From: Bradyrhizobium sp. 199
GTDB lineage: Bacteria; Pseudomonadota; Alphaproteobacteria; Rhizobiales; Xanthobacteraceae
Length of the DNA: 64,000 bases
NCBI RefSeq assembly: GCF_023073355.1
Contig: NZ_JADPJI010000008.1
Span: 1-64,000, forward strand
Direction: 5' to 3'
Shown here: piece by piece, positions 16,998 to 24,552 of the stretch
Layout: each line of letters opens with the position of its first letter
How positions within the stretch are numbered: position 1 is the first letter of the stretch
The notes under the pieces: generated by a model
Told to the model about the DNA's origin: nothing
Seen by the model: the letters and a program-made list of their open reading frames with translations, nothing else
Database searches by the model: none
Translations under genes and position numbers: made by a program

Positions 16998-17561
16998 ATG
17001 CCCCAGCAGAACCAGGACAAGTGCGCACCAGCCAAGGTATCGCGAAGGGGGGCGTTGACGGCCGTCGCGGCCTCCTTCCTATCCGTCCAACTTCCGGCCG
17101 GCCTGGCTGCCGCTGACGATGAGGTCGCTCGCCTTGCAAAGCGCGCCGCCGAAAAGAACGCCGCTTTCATGCGCGGCGACATCCATCACTGGCTCGGTCT
17201 CGCCCATATTGCATCGGACTTCACGCTAATGCAGCCGTTCGGCGGACCCGCCAGTCACGGATTCAATGGCAGCCCAGAGCGGCTCGCGGAGTTGGCCCGG
17301 ATGTTCAGGAACGGTGAAACCAGCCTTGAGGTCGCGCAGACCTATGCGTCGGATACCCTCATCGTTCTCGTCATGATCGAGCGGCAGACAGCCGAGATCG
17401 GCGGCTTGCCCGGGCAAGACTGGTCGCTCCGCGTGACCGAAGTCTACCGCAAGGACCTGGACGAATGGCGGCTGGTGCATCGCCATGCTGACCCGCTCGT
17501 TCATCGTATTACGCTGCAGCAGGCGGCGATACTTGCTCGCGGCGGACGTGAGGGCGAATGA
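16998..17561 (+). CDS. Tat-exported NTF2-like (SnoaL-type) protein
   Basis: The 187-residue protein carries a twin-arginine signal (SRRGALTA with Arg16-Arg17, hydrophobic stretch, cleavage near AAADD). A domain resembling nuclear-transport-factor-2/SnoaL-like proteins follows: helix NAAFMRGDIHHWLGLAHIASDFTLMQPFGG and a C-terminal sheet SLRVTEVYRKDLDEWRLVHRHADP. These small cone-shaped folds bind or transform hydrophobic ligands. ATG 16998 has AAAGAGGT upstream and is preferred over an in-frame ATG at 16911. The divergent LysR gene probably controls it. Tat export suggests that it folds, possibly with a ligand, before secretion. Confidence 0.78.
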   Translation: MPQQNQDKCAPAKVSRRGALTAVAASFLSVQLPAGLAAADDEVARLAKRAAEKNAAFMRGDIHHWLGLAHIASDFTLMQPFGGPASHGFNGSPERLAELARMFRNGETSLEVAQTYASDTLIVLVMIERQTAEIGGLPGQDWSLRVTEVYRKDLDEWRLVHRHADPLVHRITLQQAAILARGGREGE

Positions 17562-17603
17562 TCATGACGGAGCCGAAGCCAATTGTCCCGCACGAGCATG
17601 CCA

Positions 17604-17727
17604 CTTGTTCGCAGATCCGACCGCTCCTCGGTCCAAGCACCCATTTGCAGGTGTGATGCTTCACGCCTCTGCCATCTTGATCATCTGGACAGGCGGCGGG
17701 GCCGTCCCTTTTGGCATGACCTGAGGC
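17604..17727 (-). pseudogene. Decayed copy of the 3' end of the zinc-ribbon gene at 19887-20312
   Basis: This stretch aligns base for base, with scattered changes, to about 19873-19993, the last 35 or so codons of the zinc-ribbon gene, in the same orientation. Shared blocks include CCGCTCCTCGGTC, GCACCCATTTG, TTGATCAT and TGGACAGGCGG. Compared with the intact copy it has lost one base in the codons for SAPP, which shifts the frame. It also has a TGA where the intact gene has a Gln codon. The 5' part of the gene is absent. It accounts for most of the gap 17562-17879. Confidence 0.75.
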
Positions 17728-17879
17728 TCGAAAGTCTTCACCGCCCGGCGTGACACCGGCTTCATTTCCGTCGCCGAAGGCGCACTAGCGCCTCGCCGAG
17801 GGGAGCGAGGTGCGTCTGCTTTCTGTACGGATCAGGCGGCCGGCCTTTGAGGATTCCAGCAGCGGTCTGATGTCTGGCC

Positions 17880-18395
17880 TCAAAACTCCAGCTTGTCGCG
17901 TATGGCCTCGACCCCGGCTTTGGCGCAAGCTTCGTCCGCGTCACCGCCCGGAGCGCCGGATACGCCGACCGCTCCGACCAGAGAACCGCCTGCCTCCACG
18001 ATCAGCCCTCCTCCGATGATGACCGTTCCGGGAAGATGACGAATGCCTGCCTGCATCATGCCGGGCTGACTGATCGCAATCAGCTCAGTCGTGCTGGTTT
18101 TGAATGACGCAGCTGTCCACGCTTTGCCGGATGCGGTCGATGGCGTGTGGGGGCCCGCAAAGCGATCGCGCAGCATCACTTGCGTGACGCCGAAGCGATC
18201 GACGACAGCGACGGCAACCTGATATCCCCGGGTGCGGCAGTTATCCAGCGCGGCGCGCGCAAGATCGAACGCCAGTTCCGGGCTAAGCGACTTGTAAGCA
18301 ACGAGGGCTTCTTCCGCCCGCATCGGGCTGACAGACGCAATCAGCAGGGCGGTCGCAACCGACAGACATCGAACGTTCACGGCTAGTTTCGGCAA
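17880..18395 (-). CDS. Secreted GlcG/HbpS-family (DUF336) protein
   Basis: The 171-residue protein has a signal peptide (hydrophobic CLSVATALLIASVSPMRA) and one GlcG/HbpS domain: AFDLARAALDNCRTRGYQVAVAVVDRFGVTQVMLRD, then KAWTAASFKTST and the GGGLIVEAGGSLVGAVGVSGAPGG-D-D-CA segment typical of the family. GlcG-type proteins include heme-binding and glycolate-operon members. The secreted form is known in several proteobacteria, but its ligand is not certain. It stands alone between the decayed gene copy and a gene-poor stretch. Confidence 0.85.
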   Translation of the reverse strand: MPKLAVNVRCLSVATALLIASVSPMRAEEALVAYKSLSPELAFDLARAALDNCRTRGYQVAVAVVDRFGVTQVMLRDRFAGPHTPSTASGKAWTAASFKTSTTELIAISQPGMMQAGIRHLPGTVIIGGGLIVEAGGSLVGAVGVSGAPGGDADEACAKAGVEAIRDKLEF

Positions 18396-18521
18396 AGGTC
18401 GATAGCTCCCTATTTGATCTCACCATACGCCAAATCATCGAACAGGTCACGCTATCCGCGTCGGCCCACAGGCCAATCACGCCGGCGTCCGCAATCGTGA
18501 CCGCTACGACCTTTCAGCCTT

Positions 18522-18635
18522 TCACACTGGCGGTCTTGCGCCGCCTGCGGGCTCAGCAAGCTTGATGGCATCGCCGTTGGCCCAGAATGTGCGGCCGCCG
18601 CGCACGATGAACCGACAATTCTTCGGATGAGACAT
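18522..18635 (-). CDS. Possible small ORF (37 residues)
   Basis: A short leftward frame encodes MSHPKNCRFIVRGG followed by RTFWANGDAIKLAEP and a Pro/Arg tail. The regular strand-turn-strand pattern and a GGAG about 10 bases before the ATG suggest a genuine microprotein, but I cannot assign a family. The rest of the gap 18396-18767 shows only the likely promoter of the 18768 gene. Confidence 0.3.
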   Translation of the reverse strand: MSHPKNCRFIVRGGRTFWANGDAIKLAEPAGGARPPV

Positions 18636-18767
18636 CCGGGAATTGCTCCGACTGGCTCTTGAAACGTGGCAGCGATGTCACGTAGATTGCCGGCGTGGGG
18701 ACGAAGCAGACTCCCCGTGAGACCCCGGTCCAAGCTCTGCGCAGCACGCTATTCGTGGAGCTTGCGC

Positions 18768-19832
18768 ATGGACACCGAGCGACATCCCTCACCGCGCAAT
18801 ACCGTAGCTATCCTCTCCCGTGGTGACGCTGTCGCGCGACAGGGCGCGACAGCACAGAACAGCCGTTTCGTCAGGGTCTTCGAAGCTCTCGCCGCGGCCG
18901 GCATCGATGCCCGACCGGTCATCTACGACGAAACGTTCGCCGATGCGGTCCGCGATCAATTGCTCGCGGCCGACGGCGTGCTTGTCTGGGTCGATCCGAT
19001 CCATCAGGGCAAGACACGCGCCGACCTCGATGCGCTGCTTCGCGAGGTTGCGGCACAAGGTCCGTGGGTGAGCGCACATCCTGACGTCATCCTGAAGATG
19101 GGCGTCAAGGAGGTGCTCTATCGAACGAGTCACCTGGGCTGGGGAGCGGACACGCATCGCTATGACAGCGCTGCGGCCTTCCGTGCCGAATTTCCATCGC
19201 GCCTTCGGACCAATGGTCCGCGCGTGCTCAAGCAAAATCGCGGCAATGGCGGTCAGGGGGTCTGGAAGGTCGAGGCCCTGCCCAACACAGAGTCGGCAGT
19301 CCGCGTACTCCATGCTCAACGCGGCAGCCTGCCGCAGGAGATGCCGCTCGGTGACTTCATCGCACGATGCGAATCCTATTTCGGTTGGGGCGGCTGCATC
19401 ATCGATCAGGGATTTCAGGCTCGCCTGCCCGATGGGATGATCCGCTGCTACATGAGCGGGTCCAAGGTCGCCGGCTTCGGCCATCAGCTGATCAAGGCCT
19501 TGATCCCGCCGCCTCCGGAAGGCCCAGATGCACTGGAGGCGCAACCGGGGCCGCGGATAATGCATGGCCCCGATGCCCCGCCGTTCCAGGCGCTGCGCAG
19601 GTCGATGGAGGTCGAATGGACGCCGCAGATGATGGAGACGCTCAAGATCGACGAAGCCTCGCTCCCCGTCATCTGGGACGCAGATTTCCTGTACGGCCCA
19701 CGAGATGCGTCGGGTGCCGACACTTATGTTCTGTGCGAGATCAACGCGAGCTCCTGTTTCGCTATCCCCGAGGAGGCCCCGGCGGCGATCGCGCGAACGG
19801 TGCAGCGACGCCTGCGAATGATGGCGACGTAG
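18768..19832 (+). CDS. Cj0069-family protein, ATP-grasp-like
   Basis: The 354-residue protein resembles the Cj0069-type family (DUF6815), which has an ATP-grasp-like layout: an N-terminal alpha/beta domain (NTVAILSRGD, VLVWVDPIHQGKTRADLD), a central VLKQNRGNGGQGVWKVE lysine and glycine-rich loop, and a C-terminal acidic site (WDADFLYG, VLCEINASSCFAIP). The final E-x-N arrangement is that of ATP-grasp metal ligands. This suggests an ATP-dependent ligase or glutathione-synthetase-like activity, but no substrate is known. ATG 18768 follows GTGGAG at good spacing; an upstream in-frame extension to 18666 looks non-coding. Confidence 0.78.
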   Translation: MDTERHPSPRNTVAILSRGDAVARQGATAQNSRFVRVFEALAAAGIDARPVIYDETFADAVRDQLLAADGVLVWVDPIHQGKTRADLDALLREVAAQGPWVSAHPDVILKMGVKEVLYRTSHLGWGADTHRYDSAAAFRAEFPSRLRTNGPRVLKQNRGNGGQGVWKVEALPNTESAVRVLHAQRGSLPQEMPLGDFIARCESYFGWGGCIIDQGFQARLPDGMIRCYMSGSKVAGFGHQLIKALIPPPPEGPDALEAQPGPRIMHGPDAPPFQALRRSMEVEWTPQMMETLKIDEASLPVIWDADFLYGPRDASGADTYVLCEINASSCFAIPEEAPAAIARTVQRRLRMMAT

Positions 19833-19886
19833 CTGATCGTCGATTGCCCCGGACATGCCTGCACTTCCGGATTCTGTTCCTCGATC

Positions 19887-20312
19887 CTACCGCTCCTCGG
19901 TCGGGTGCACCCATTTGTAGGGCGTGATGCTTTGCGCCTCCGTCAGCTTGATCATGTGGACAGGCGGTGCGGACCGTCCCTTTCGGCATGATCGGCACTT
20001 GAGGGACGCTTCCAATTTCCAGATCGGCGTATCGCGCGGGCGGCGGATCGCATCGAGGGGCAGGCTCGCACGCGTCTTGCACCTGTTGCACTCGACCTCG
20101 AGCCAGCCCATGCCGCCGTTGAGGCATTGCGCGATCGTCGGCGACGGCTGCGAGGGACCGCCGTAACCTTCCATTCGGACCGACCAGGCTTCGGCTTCCG
20201 CCCGATCAGCCTCGCGGATCGCCCCCCTCGCCTGTTCGCGGGCGTGCCTGGCGGAAATCTCCGCGCCCATGATCCGGCCGCCCCAGATGACCTCTCGTGA
20301 TTTGATGCCCAT
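19887..20312 (-). CDS. Zinc-ribbon hypothetical protein
   Basis: The 141-residue protein has a helical N-terminal half rich in Ala, Arg and Glu (ARHAREQARGAIREADRAEAEAW) and a C-terminal zinc ribbon formed by ECNRCKT and LKCRSCRKG, spaced about 33 residues apart. The tail is PPVHMIKLTEAQSITPYKWV. Its 3' end is duplicated in decayed form at 17604-17727, so this family has been copied within the region. It is convergent with the ATP-grasp-like gene. An alternative start 14 codons downstream is possible. Function is unknown; a nucleic-acid or metal-binding role would fit the ribbon. Confidence 0.75.
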   Translation of the reverse strand: MGIKSREVIWGGRIMGAEISARHAREQARGAIREADRAEAEAWSVRMEGYGGPSQPSPTIAQCLNGGMGWLEVECNRCKTRASLPLDAIRRPRDTPIWKLEASLKCRSCRKGRSAPPVHMIKLTEAQSITPYKWVHPTEER

Positions 20313-20621
20313 GCCGCCATCAAGGCGAGGCCGACGGCATTGGCAAATTATCGATAGCTAGTAGGTCGGACGTGCCGCTCGATACTGCGTGTCGTGGGTG
20401 TGGACAACTGACGTTGCAGACTCCAGGCCAGGGCGCGCTGCCCGAGCTAGCGCGCCACGCGCGAGCTTGCGGCCGACCGCTCGGCTGAGCGATGGGGCGG
20501 CGAACGATGGCGGCAGCTGTCAGGCGACAGTAGGCCGCAATCGCAAGTCGATTGCGCTGTTGAAGCAACAATTTTCGAGAGCTATCGATCTGCGAAACTT
20601 GCTCTCAAACGGGAGGAACGC
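20313..20621. other. Divergent intergenic region
   Basis: This 309-base gap separates the divergent zinc-ribbon and GFA genes and should hold both promoters. I see no repeats or genes in it. GGGAGGAA at the right edge is the ribosome-binding site of the GFA gene. Confidence 0.4.
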
Positions 20622-21026
20622 ATGAGCACCATCACCGGCGGCTGTCACTGCGGGGCAATCCGTTATCAAATCGAAGGCGAGCTGATCGTGCACGCGCTGT
20701 GCCACTGCAGGGATTGCCGGCTGAACGCCGGCGCCCCGGTGGTCGGCTGGACGATGTACGCGGAGGATGCCGTCAGGGTGACCAAGGGCGAGCCCAAGAT
20801 GTACCGGTCTTCGGAACGGGTGCGGCGGCACTTCTGCGCCGACTGCGGAACCGGCCTGTTCTATGCCAACGCCAGCATGCCTGGGATCATCGACGTGCAG
20901 AGCGCCACCAATGACGATCCCGATGCGATCCCGGCGACGATGCACATCCAGGTCGCCGAGCGCTTGCGCTGGATGGCGCACGCGCACGAACTGCCGACGT
21001 TCGATCGTTTTCCTCCGCAGCCGTAG
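20622..21026 (+). CDS. GFA-family (CENP-V domain) zinc protein
   Basis: The 134-residue protein belongs to the glutathione-dependent formaldehyde-activating enzyme (GFA) family. The zinc-binding cysteines are present in GGCHCGAIRY, CHCRDCRLNAG and CADCGTGLFY. Most members are annotated by fold only, and S-hydroxymethylglutathione synthesis has been questioned even for the founding enzyme. A strong GGGAGGAACGC precedes ATG. A second, different GFA protein is encoded at 63242-63706. Confidence 0.9.
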   Translation: MSTITGGCHCGAIRYQIEGELIVHALCHCRDCRLNAGAPVVGWTMYAEDAVRVTKGEPKMYRSSERVRRHFCADCGTGLFYANASMPGIIDVQSATNDDPDAIPATMHIQVAERLRWMAHAHELPTFDRFPPQP

Positions 21027-21092
21027 CGGCGATATCCGTCGGCGGAACGATCACAACCCAAATTGCCGCTCGGACTACGCATCGCAACTGCG

Positions 21093-22457
21093 TCATGAGC
21101 AGCCGCAGCCGGACGCGCCCGCCTTCTTCGCCGTCTCGTCGGCGGCGCAGCACGCCGAGGCATCTTCCTTGGCCGGACCGCCGCAACAGCCGGAAGCAGC
21201 GCCTTGTTCCACGCCACCGCGCGTGCACACACCGGTCTCCGGCAACACCAGCTCGACCCGCGCTGCGGCCTTCTTGTCCCCGGCGATGTCGGCCGCGATC
21301 GAGCGGACCTGCTCGTAGCCGGTCACCATCAGGAAGGTCGGCGCCCGGCCGTAGGATTTCATGCCGGCGATGTAGAAGTCCGGCTCGTCATGCGCGAGCT
21401 CGCGCGCGCCATGGGGGCGAACGGTGCCGCAGCTATGCTCGTTGGGATCAATCAGCGGCGCCAACGCGACCGGTGCCTCGATGGCCGGGTCGAGCCGAAG
21501 CCGCAGCTCGGACAGAAATGAAAGGTCCGGACGAAAGCCCGTCGCGACGATCAGCTCATCTGCAATCACGCTGCGCGCGCCGCAGCAGGCGCCGGCCGAA
21601 ATCCTGAGGCGACCTTCGGCGTCGGACAAATGCGTGACGCCGAATCCGGTCTCGACCCCGATCTTGCCGGCGGCGACGAGCGCGGCGAAGGTCGAGCCAA
21701 GCTCGCCGCGTGCGGCAAGCTGGTCGTTGCTGCCACCACCGAAGGCCTTTGCGGGCTCGGTGCCGCGCAAGAGCCAGACCGGCTTGGTACCGGGCGCTTC
21801 TTCGGCGAGTTGCACGAGATCGATCAGCGTGCCCACGGCGGAGTGACCCGCACCGAGCACGGCGACGGTCTTCCCGGCATATCTGGCGCGATGTGTGCCC
21901 CGCAGGTCCGGCATGCCGTGGGCGATGCGGTCCGCGCGCTTGCGTTCGCCGATCGCCGGCAAGCCGTTGCTTCCGGCAGGATTGGGCGAGAACCACGTGC
22001 CCGACACGTCGATGACGGCGTCGGCGCGCAGCACCTCCGGGCCTTTGCCGTTCTGATAGCGGATTTCGAATGGCGCCTGCTCCCTGCCCTTCGTCTTCGT
22101 CTTGTCGAAGCCGGCGCGGCTGATCGCCGTGACACGGCTCGAGGTCCGGATCGCCTCACGCAGCGGCGTTCGCGTTGCGAGCGGCTCGAGGTAGCGCTCG
22201 ATCAGCTCGCCGCCGGTTGGATAGGATTGCGGGTCTGGCGAATTCCACCCCGTGGGCGCGAGCAGGCGCGCCGCCGCCTTGTCGATGTTGTATTCCCAGG
22301 GCGAGAACAGCTGCACGTGCTGCCACTGACGGATCGCGTGGGCGGCCTCACCTCCGGCCTCGAGCAAGATGGGAGACATGCCGCGTTCGAGCACGTGCGC
22401 TGCCGCCGCCAGACCAACCGGCCCTGCCCCGATGATCGCAACCGTCTTCCCGTTCAT
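21093..22457 (-). CDS. Flavin-dependent oxidoreductase of the ars locus, Cys-rich tail
   Basis: The 454-residue FAD/NAD(P)H flavoprotein resembles flavin-containing monooxygenases. It has an N-terminal FAD-binding IIGAGPVGLAAAAHVLE, a second nucleotide-binding VLGAGHSAVGTL near 190, and ATGFRPD before the C-terminal part. The last 45 or so residues form a tail with nine cysteines in GCCGG, ACCAAD and GCGCS clusters, a composition suited to binding soft metals or arsenite. It lies directly downstream of arsR on the same strand, with a shared 13-bp sequence upstream of both. A role in oxidising or otherwise handling arsenicals (ArsO-like) is likely by context but unproven. Confidence 0.82.
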   Translation of the reverse strand: MNGKTVAIIGAGPVGLAAAAHVLERGMSPILLEAGGEAAHAIRQWQHVQLFSPWEYNIDKAAARLLAPTGWNSPDPQSYPTGGELIERYLEPLATRTPLREAIRTSSRVTAISRAGFDKTKTKGREQAPFEIRYQNGKGPEVLRADAVIDVSGTWFSPNPAGSNGLPAIGERKRADRIAHGMPDLRGTHRARYAGKTVAVLGAGHSAVGTLIDLVQLAEEAPGTKPVWLLRGTEPAKAFGGGSNDQLAARGELGSTFAALVAAGKIGVETGFGVTHLSDAEGRLRISAGACCGARSVIADELIVATGFRPDLSFLSELRLRLDPAIEAPVALAPLIDPNEHSCGTVRPHGARELAHDEPDFYIAGMKSYGRAPTFLMVTGYEQVRSIAADIAGDKKAAARVELVLPETGVCTRGGVEQGAASGCCGGPAKEDASACCAADETAKKAGASGCGCS

Positions 22458-22469
22458 TTTACTTCTCCC

Positions 22470-22495
22470 ATTTTTCTAGAATCATGGAATAAATC
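22470..22495. promoter_or_regulatory. Probable ArsR operator upstream of the flavoprotein gene
   Basis: ATTTTTCTAGAAT at 22470-22482 is identical to the sequence at 22862-22874 in front of arsR/arsC. It is followed by an imperfect inverted partner (GGAATAAAT). It lies 13 bases before the flavoprotein start, in the 48-base gap after arsR. Confidence 0.65.
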
Positions 22496-22505
22496 GGCAA
22501 AAAAA

Positions 22506-22823
22506 TCAGGCCGCCGTTTGCGTGCCCTTGCATTCGGCCTCGTCGGCGCAACACTCTGCCGCCATGAAATCAAGCAGGCCCCGCATCGTGTCATAGTTCG
22601 CATGACAGACCAGGCTGGTGGACTCACGCACTTGGCTGACGAGCCCGACCGAAACCAGGCTCTTGATGTGGTGGGACAGCGTCGAGGCTGGGATCTTCAG
22701 TTTGTCCTGCAAGCGGCCGACCGGCATGCCTGCGTGCCCGGCCCGAACGAGGGCCCGATAGATCTGAAGCCGGGTCCGGTTACCCAGAGCTTCCAGCCGT
22801 GCTGCTGCGTCGTCGATCTTCAT
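22506..22823 (-). CDS. arsR: ArsR-family arsenic-responsive repressor
   Basis: The 105-residue winged-helix repressor has the recognition helix in ASTLSHHIKSL. The classical ELCVCDL metal site of plasmid ArsR proteins is absent from the DNA-binding helix (it reads VGRLQDKLKIP). Instead the C-terminus carries ECCADEAEC, i.e. Cys91-Cys92 and Cys98. This Cys-Cys-x5-Cys pattern matches the As(III) site known from the Acidithiobacillus ferrooxidans ArsR. I start at ATG 22823; in-frame starts at 22844 and 22859 exist. It is divergent from arsC and should repress both directions until arsenite binds. Confidence 0.9.
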   Translation of the reverse strand: MKIDDAAARLEALGNRTRLQIYRALVRAGHAGMPVGRLQDKLKIPASTLSHHIKSLVSVGLVSQVRESTSLVCHANYDTMRGLLDFMAAECCADEAECKGTQTAA

Positions 22824-22861
22824 GCCGGGGATGATGCTCCACATCGTGCCGACCGTCAACT

Positions 22862-22886
22862 ATTTTTCTAGAATATTCGAAATAAG
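22862..22886. promoter_or_regulatory. Probable ArsR operator between arsR and arsC
   Basis: ATTTTTCTAGAAT followed by ATTCGAAATAA forms an imperfect inverted repeat with TTTC/GAAA outer parts. The first 13 bases are repeated exactly upstream of the flavoprotein gene (22470-22482). Its position just before arsR fits autorepression. Confidence 0.7.
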
Positions 22887-22910
22887 ACGTCCACGTTGCC
22901 GGCGTTCACC

Positions 22911-23037
22911 CCTTGACCTGCGCAGGTTCATCCTTGCAGAGCTCTGCGGTGCGTTCATCGGCATGCTGCTGATGAATTGGCTGCTCGGCGCCTCGCAAGC
23001 ACGCGGCCCTGTTCCAGTTGGGGAGACATCTCGTTGA
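22911..23037 (+). pseudogene. Remnant of an aquaporin-like (AqpS-type) gene
   Basis: In one frame this stretch reads SPLDLRRFILAEL directly joined to CGAFIGMLLMNWLLGASQ and a hydrophilic end. The first part resembles the start and the second the last membrane helix of a MIP/aquaporin protein, as if the middle were deleted. There is no start codon in frame near the beginning. Its TGA stop (23035-23037) overlaps the TTG start of arsC, the kind of coupling expected if an intact gene once preceded arsC. Rhizobial arsR-aqpS-arsC operons are known. The assignment is inference from about 40 residues. Confidence 0.45.
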
Positions 23038-23435
23038 CCATCACGATCTATCACAATCCCGCCTGTGGCACCTCGCGCAACACGCTCGCGATGATCCGGC
23101 AGAGCGGCACCGAACCCGTCGTGGTCGAATATCTGAAGACGCCGCCATCCCGGGAGACTCTCAAGGAGCTGAGCGCGGAAATGGGCGTTCCGATCCGCGC
23201 ACTGCTGCGTGAAAAGGGAACACCGTATAAGGAGCTCGGCCTGGACGATCCCAAATGGACCGATGACGAGTTGATCGATCAGATGCTCGCTCATCCGATT
23301 CTGATCAACCGTCCTATCGTCGTCACGCCAAAGGGTACTCGGTTGTGCCGGCCCTCGGAAGCGGTCATCGATCTCCTGGAGCATCCGGTCGGCCGGTTCG
23401 TCAAGGAAGATGGCGAGGTGGTCGAAGCGCGATAG
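23034..23435 (+). CDS. arsC: Arsenate reductase, glutaredoxin-coupled type
   Basis: The 133-residue protein reduces arsenate to arsenite using glutathione and glutaredoxin. The catalytic Cys11 lies in YHNPACGTSRNT. The conserved arginine region is LINRPIVVTPKGTRLCRP. Length fits the family, though it is a little shorter than the plasmid enzyme. Start TTG 23034 is preferred because it begins TITIYHNP at the correct distance before the active site and GGGGAG lies 7 bases upstream. A longer in-frame version from 22977 has a non-family extension. It is divergent from arsR and probably ArsR-controlled. No arsB or acr3 exporter is in the window. Confidence 0.93.
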   Translation: MTITIYHNPACGTSRNTLAMIRQSGTEPVVVEYLKTPPSRETLKELSAEMGVPIRALLREKGTPYKELGLDDPKWTDDELIDQMLAHPILINRPIVVTPKGTRLCRPSEAVIDLLEHPVGRFVKEDGEVVEAR

Positions 23436-23564
23436 ACCGGGAGGAAGACGGCTGCGGGCGCCGTTGGCTTATCGGACGCGGACTTCGTGGAGGCTCTAAA
23501 AGCCGCTGGCGGGATTCCAGCGGCATGTTAGCATCACGTTCCTGCAGGTTCGTGAGCAAACGTC

Positions 23565-24524
23565 ATGCATCGCACAATCTCTCGTCGCGTGGTGCTTACC
23601 GGCTGCTTGGGTTTGGCAACGCAGAAGGCGGTTGCGCAACGATCCAGGATTTGGCGCGTGGCCTACCTGGTGTCCGGGAGAAGCTCGGCCACGGCTCCCG
23701 TCATAAGGGATACACTCCGATCGCTCGGGTACGAGGAGGGCAGGAATCTCGTTTTCGATGTTCGCGACGCGAATGGCCGTTATTCCGAGCTTCCGGAACT
23801 GATGCAGCAGCTTCTCCAGTTGAAGCCCGACGTCATCGTCGCCGAGGCCACTCCGGCGGTCGCGGTCGCGCAGAAGGCCACATCGACCATCCCAATCGTC
23901 ATGTCGCCATCGACCGATCCGATCGGCTCCGGCTTCATAAGGAGCTTCGCCAAACCCGGCGGCAACATCACGGGCGTCGCCAACATGTTCGGCGACCTCA
24001 CCGCCAAGACGCTCGACATCGTTCGGCTCGTCTTCCCACGCGTGGGCAAACTTGGAGTCCTGACGTCCAATAACCCGACCCACCCCGCGCTCTTCGAGGT
24101 TGCCCGCAATGCTGCGGCGAAAATCGGGATCTCGGCGGATCGTTATATCGCACCAGACCCGGAGGACGTGAAGAAGGCCTATCAGGACATGAAGGCCGCC
24201 GGCTGCGACGTGGTCTATGTGCTTGCCGATCCGATCAGACCTTTGCTTCCTTCGATCGCACTGGAGCACCACCTGCCTTCAGTTTTTCAGGTCAACAGCT
24301 ACACGGAATTGGGCGGGCTCATGAGCTACGGTCCTGACATCCTGCCGTTGTTCGTCAAGGCCGCGCACTATGTCGATCGCATATTGAAGGGTGGAAATCC
24401 TGCTGAGATCCCCGTCGAACAGCCAACCCAATTCGTGTTCACGATCAATCTGCGAACCGCAAAGGCGCTCGGCCTTTCAATTCCGGAAAACGTCTTGATC
24501 ATGGCCGACAAGGTCATCGAGTAG
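23565..24524 (+). CDS. ABC-type substrate-binding protein, TrpX/YcjN-like (PF04392 type)
   Basis: This is a 319-residue periplasmic binding protein of the uncharacterised ABC substrate-binding family related to tryptophan-type binders. The N-terminus combines a basic start (SRRVVLTGCLGLA) that could act as a lipobox (LTGC) or a Tat-like signal. The body shows two Rossmann-like lobes (WRVAYLVSGR, GYEEGRNLVFDVRDANG, ITGVANMFGDLTAKTLDIVRLVFP, GKLGVLTSNNP). No permease or ATPase is adjacent, so it is an orphan binding protein, as is common for this family in Bradyrhizobium. The ligand is unknown. Confidence 0.88.
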   Translation: MHRTISRRVVLTGCLGLATQKAVAQRSRIWRVAYLVSGRSSATAPVIRDTLRSLGYEEGRNLVFDVRDANGRYSELPELMQQLLQLKPDVIVAEATPAVAVAQKATSTIPIVMSPSTDPIGSGFIRSFAKPGGNITGVANMFGDLTAKTLDIVRLVFPRVGKLGVLTSNNPTHPALFEVARNAAAKIGISADRYIAPDPEDVKKAYQDMKAAGCDVVYVLADPIRPLLPSIALEHHLPSVFQVNSYTELGGLMSYGPDILPLFVKAAHYVDRILKGGNPAEIPVEQPTQFVFTINLRTAKALGLSIPENVLIMADKVIE

Positions 24525-24552
24525 CTGGCGCCGCCGACATTGCGAGCCCGGT

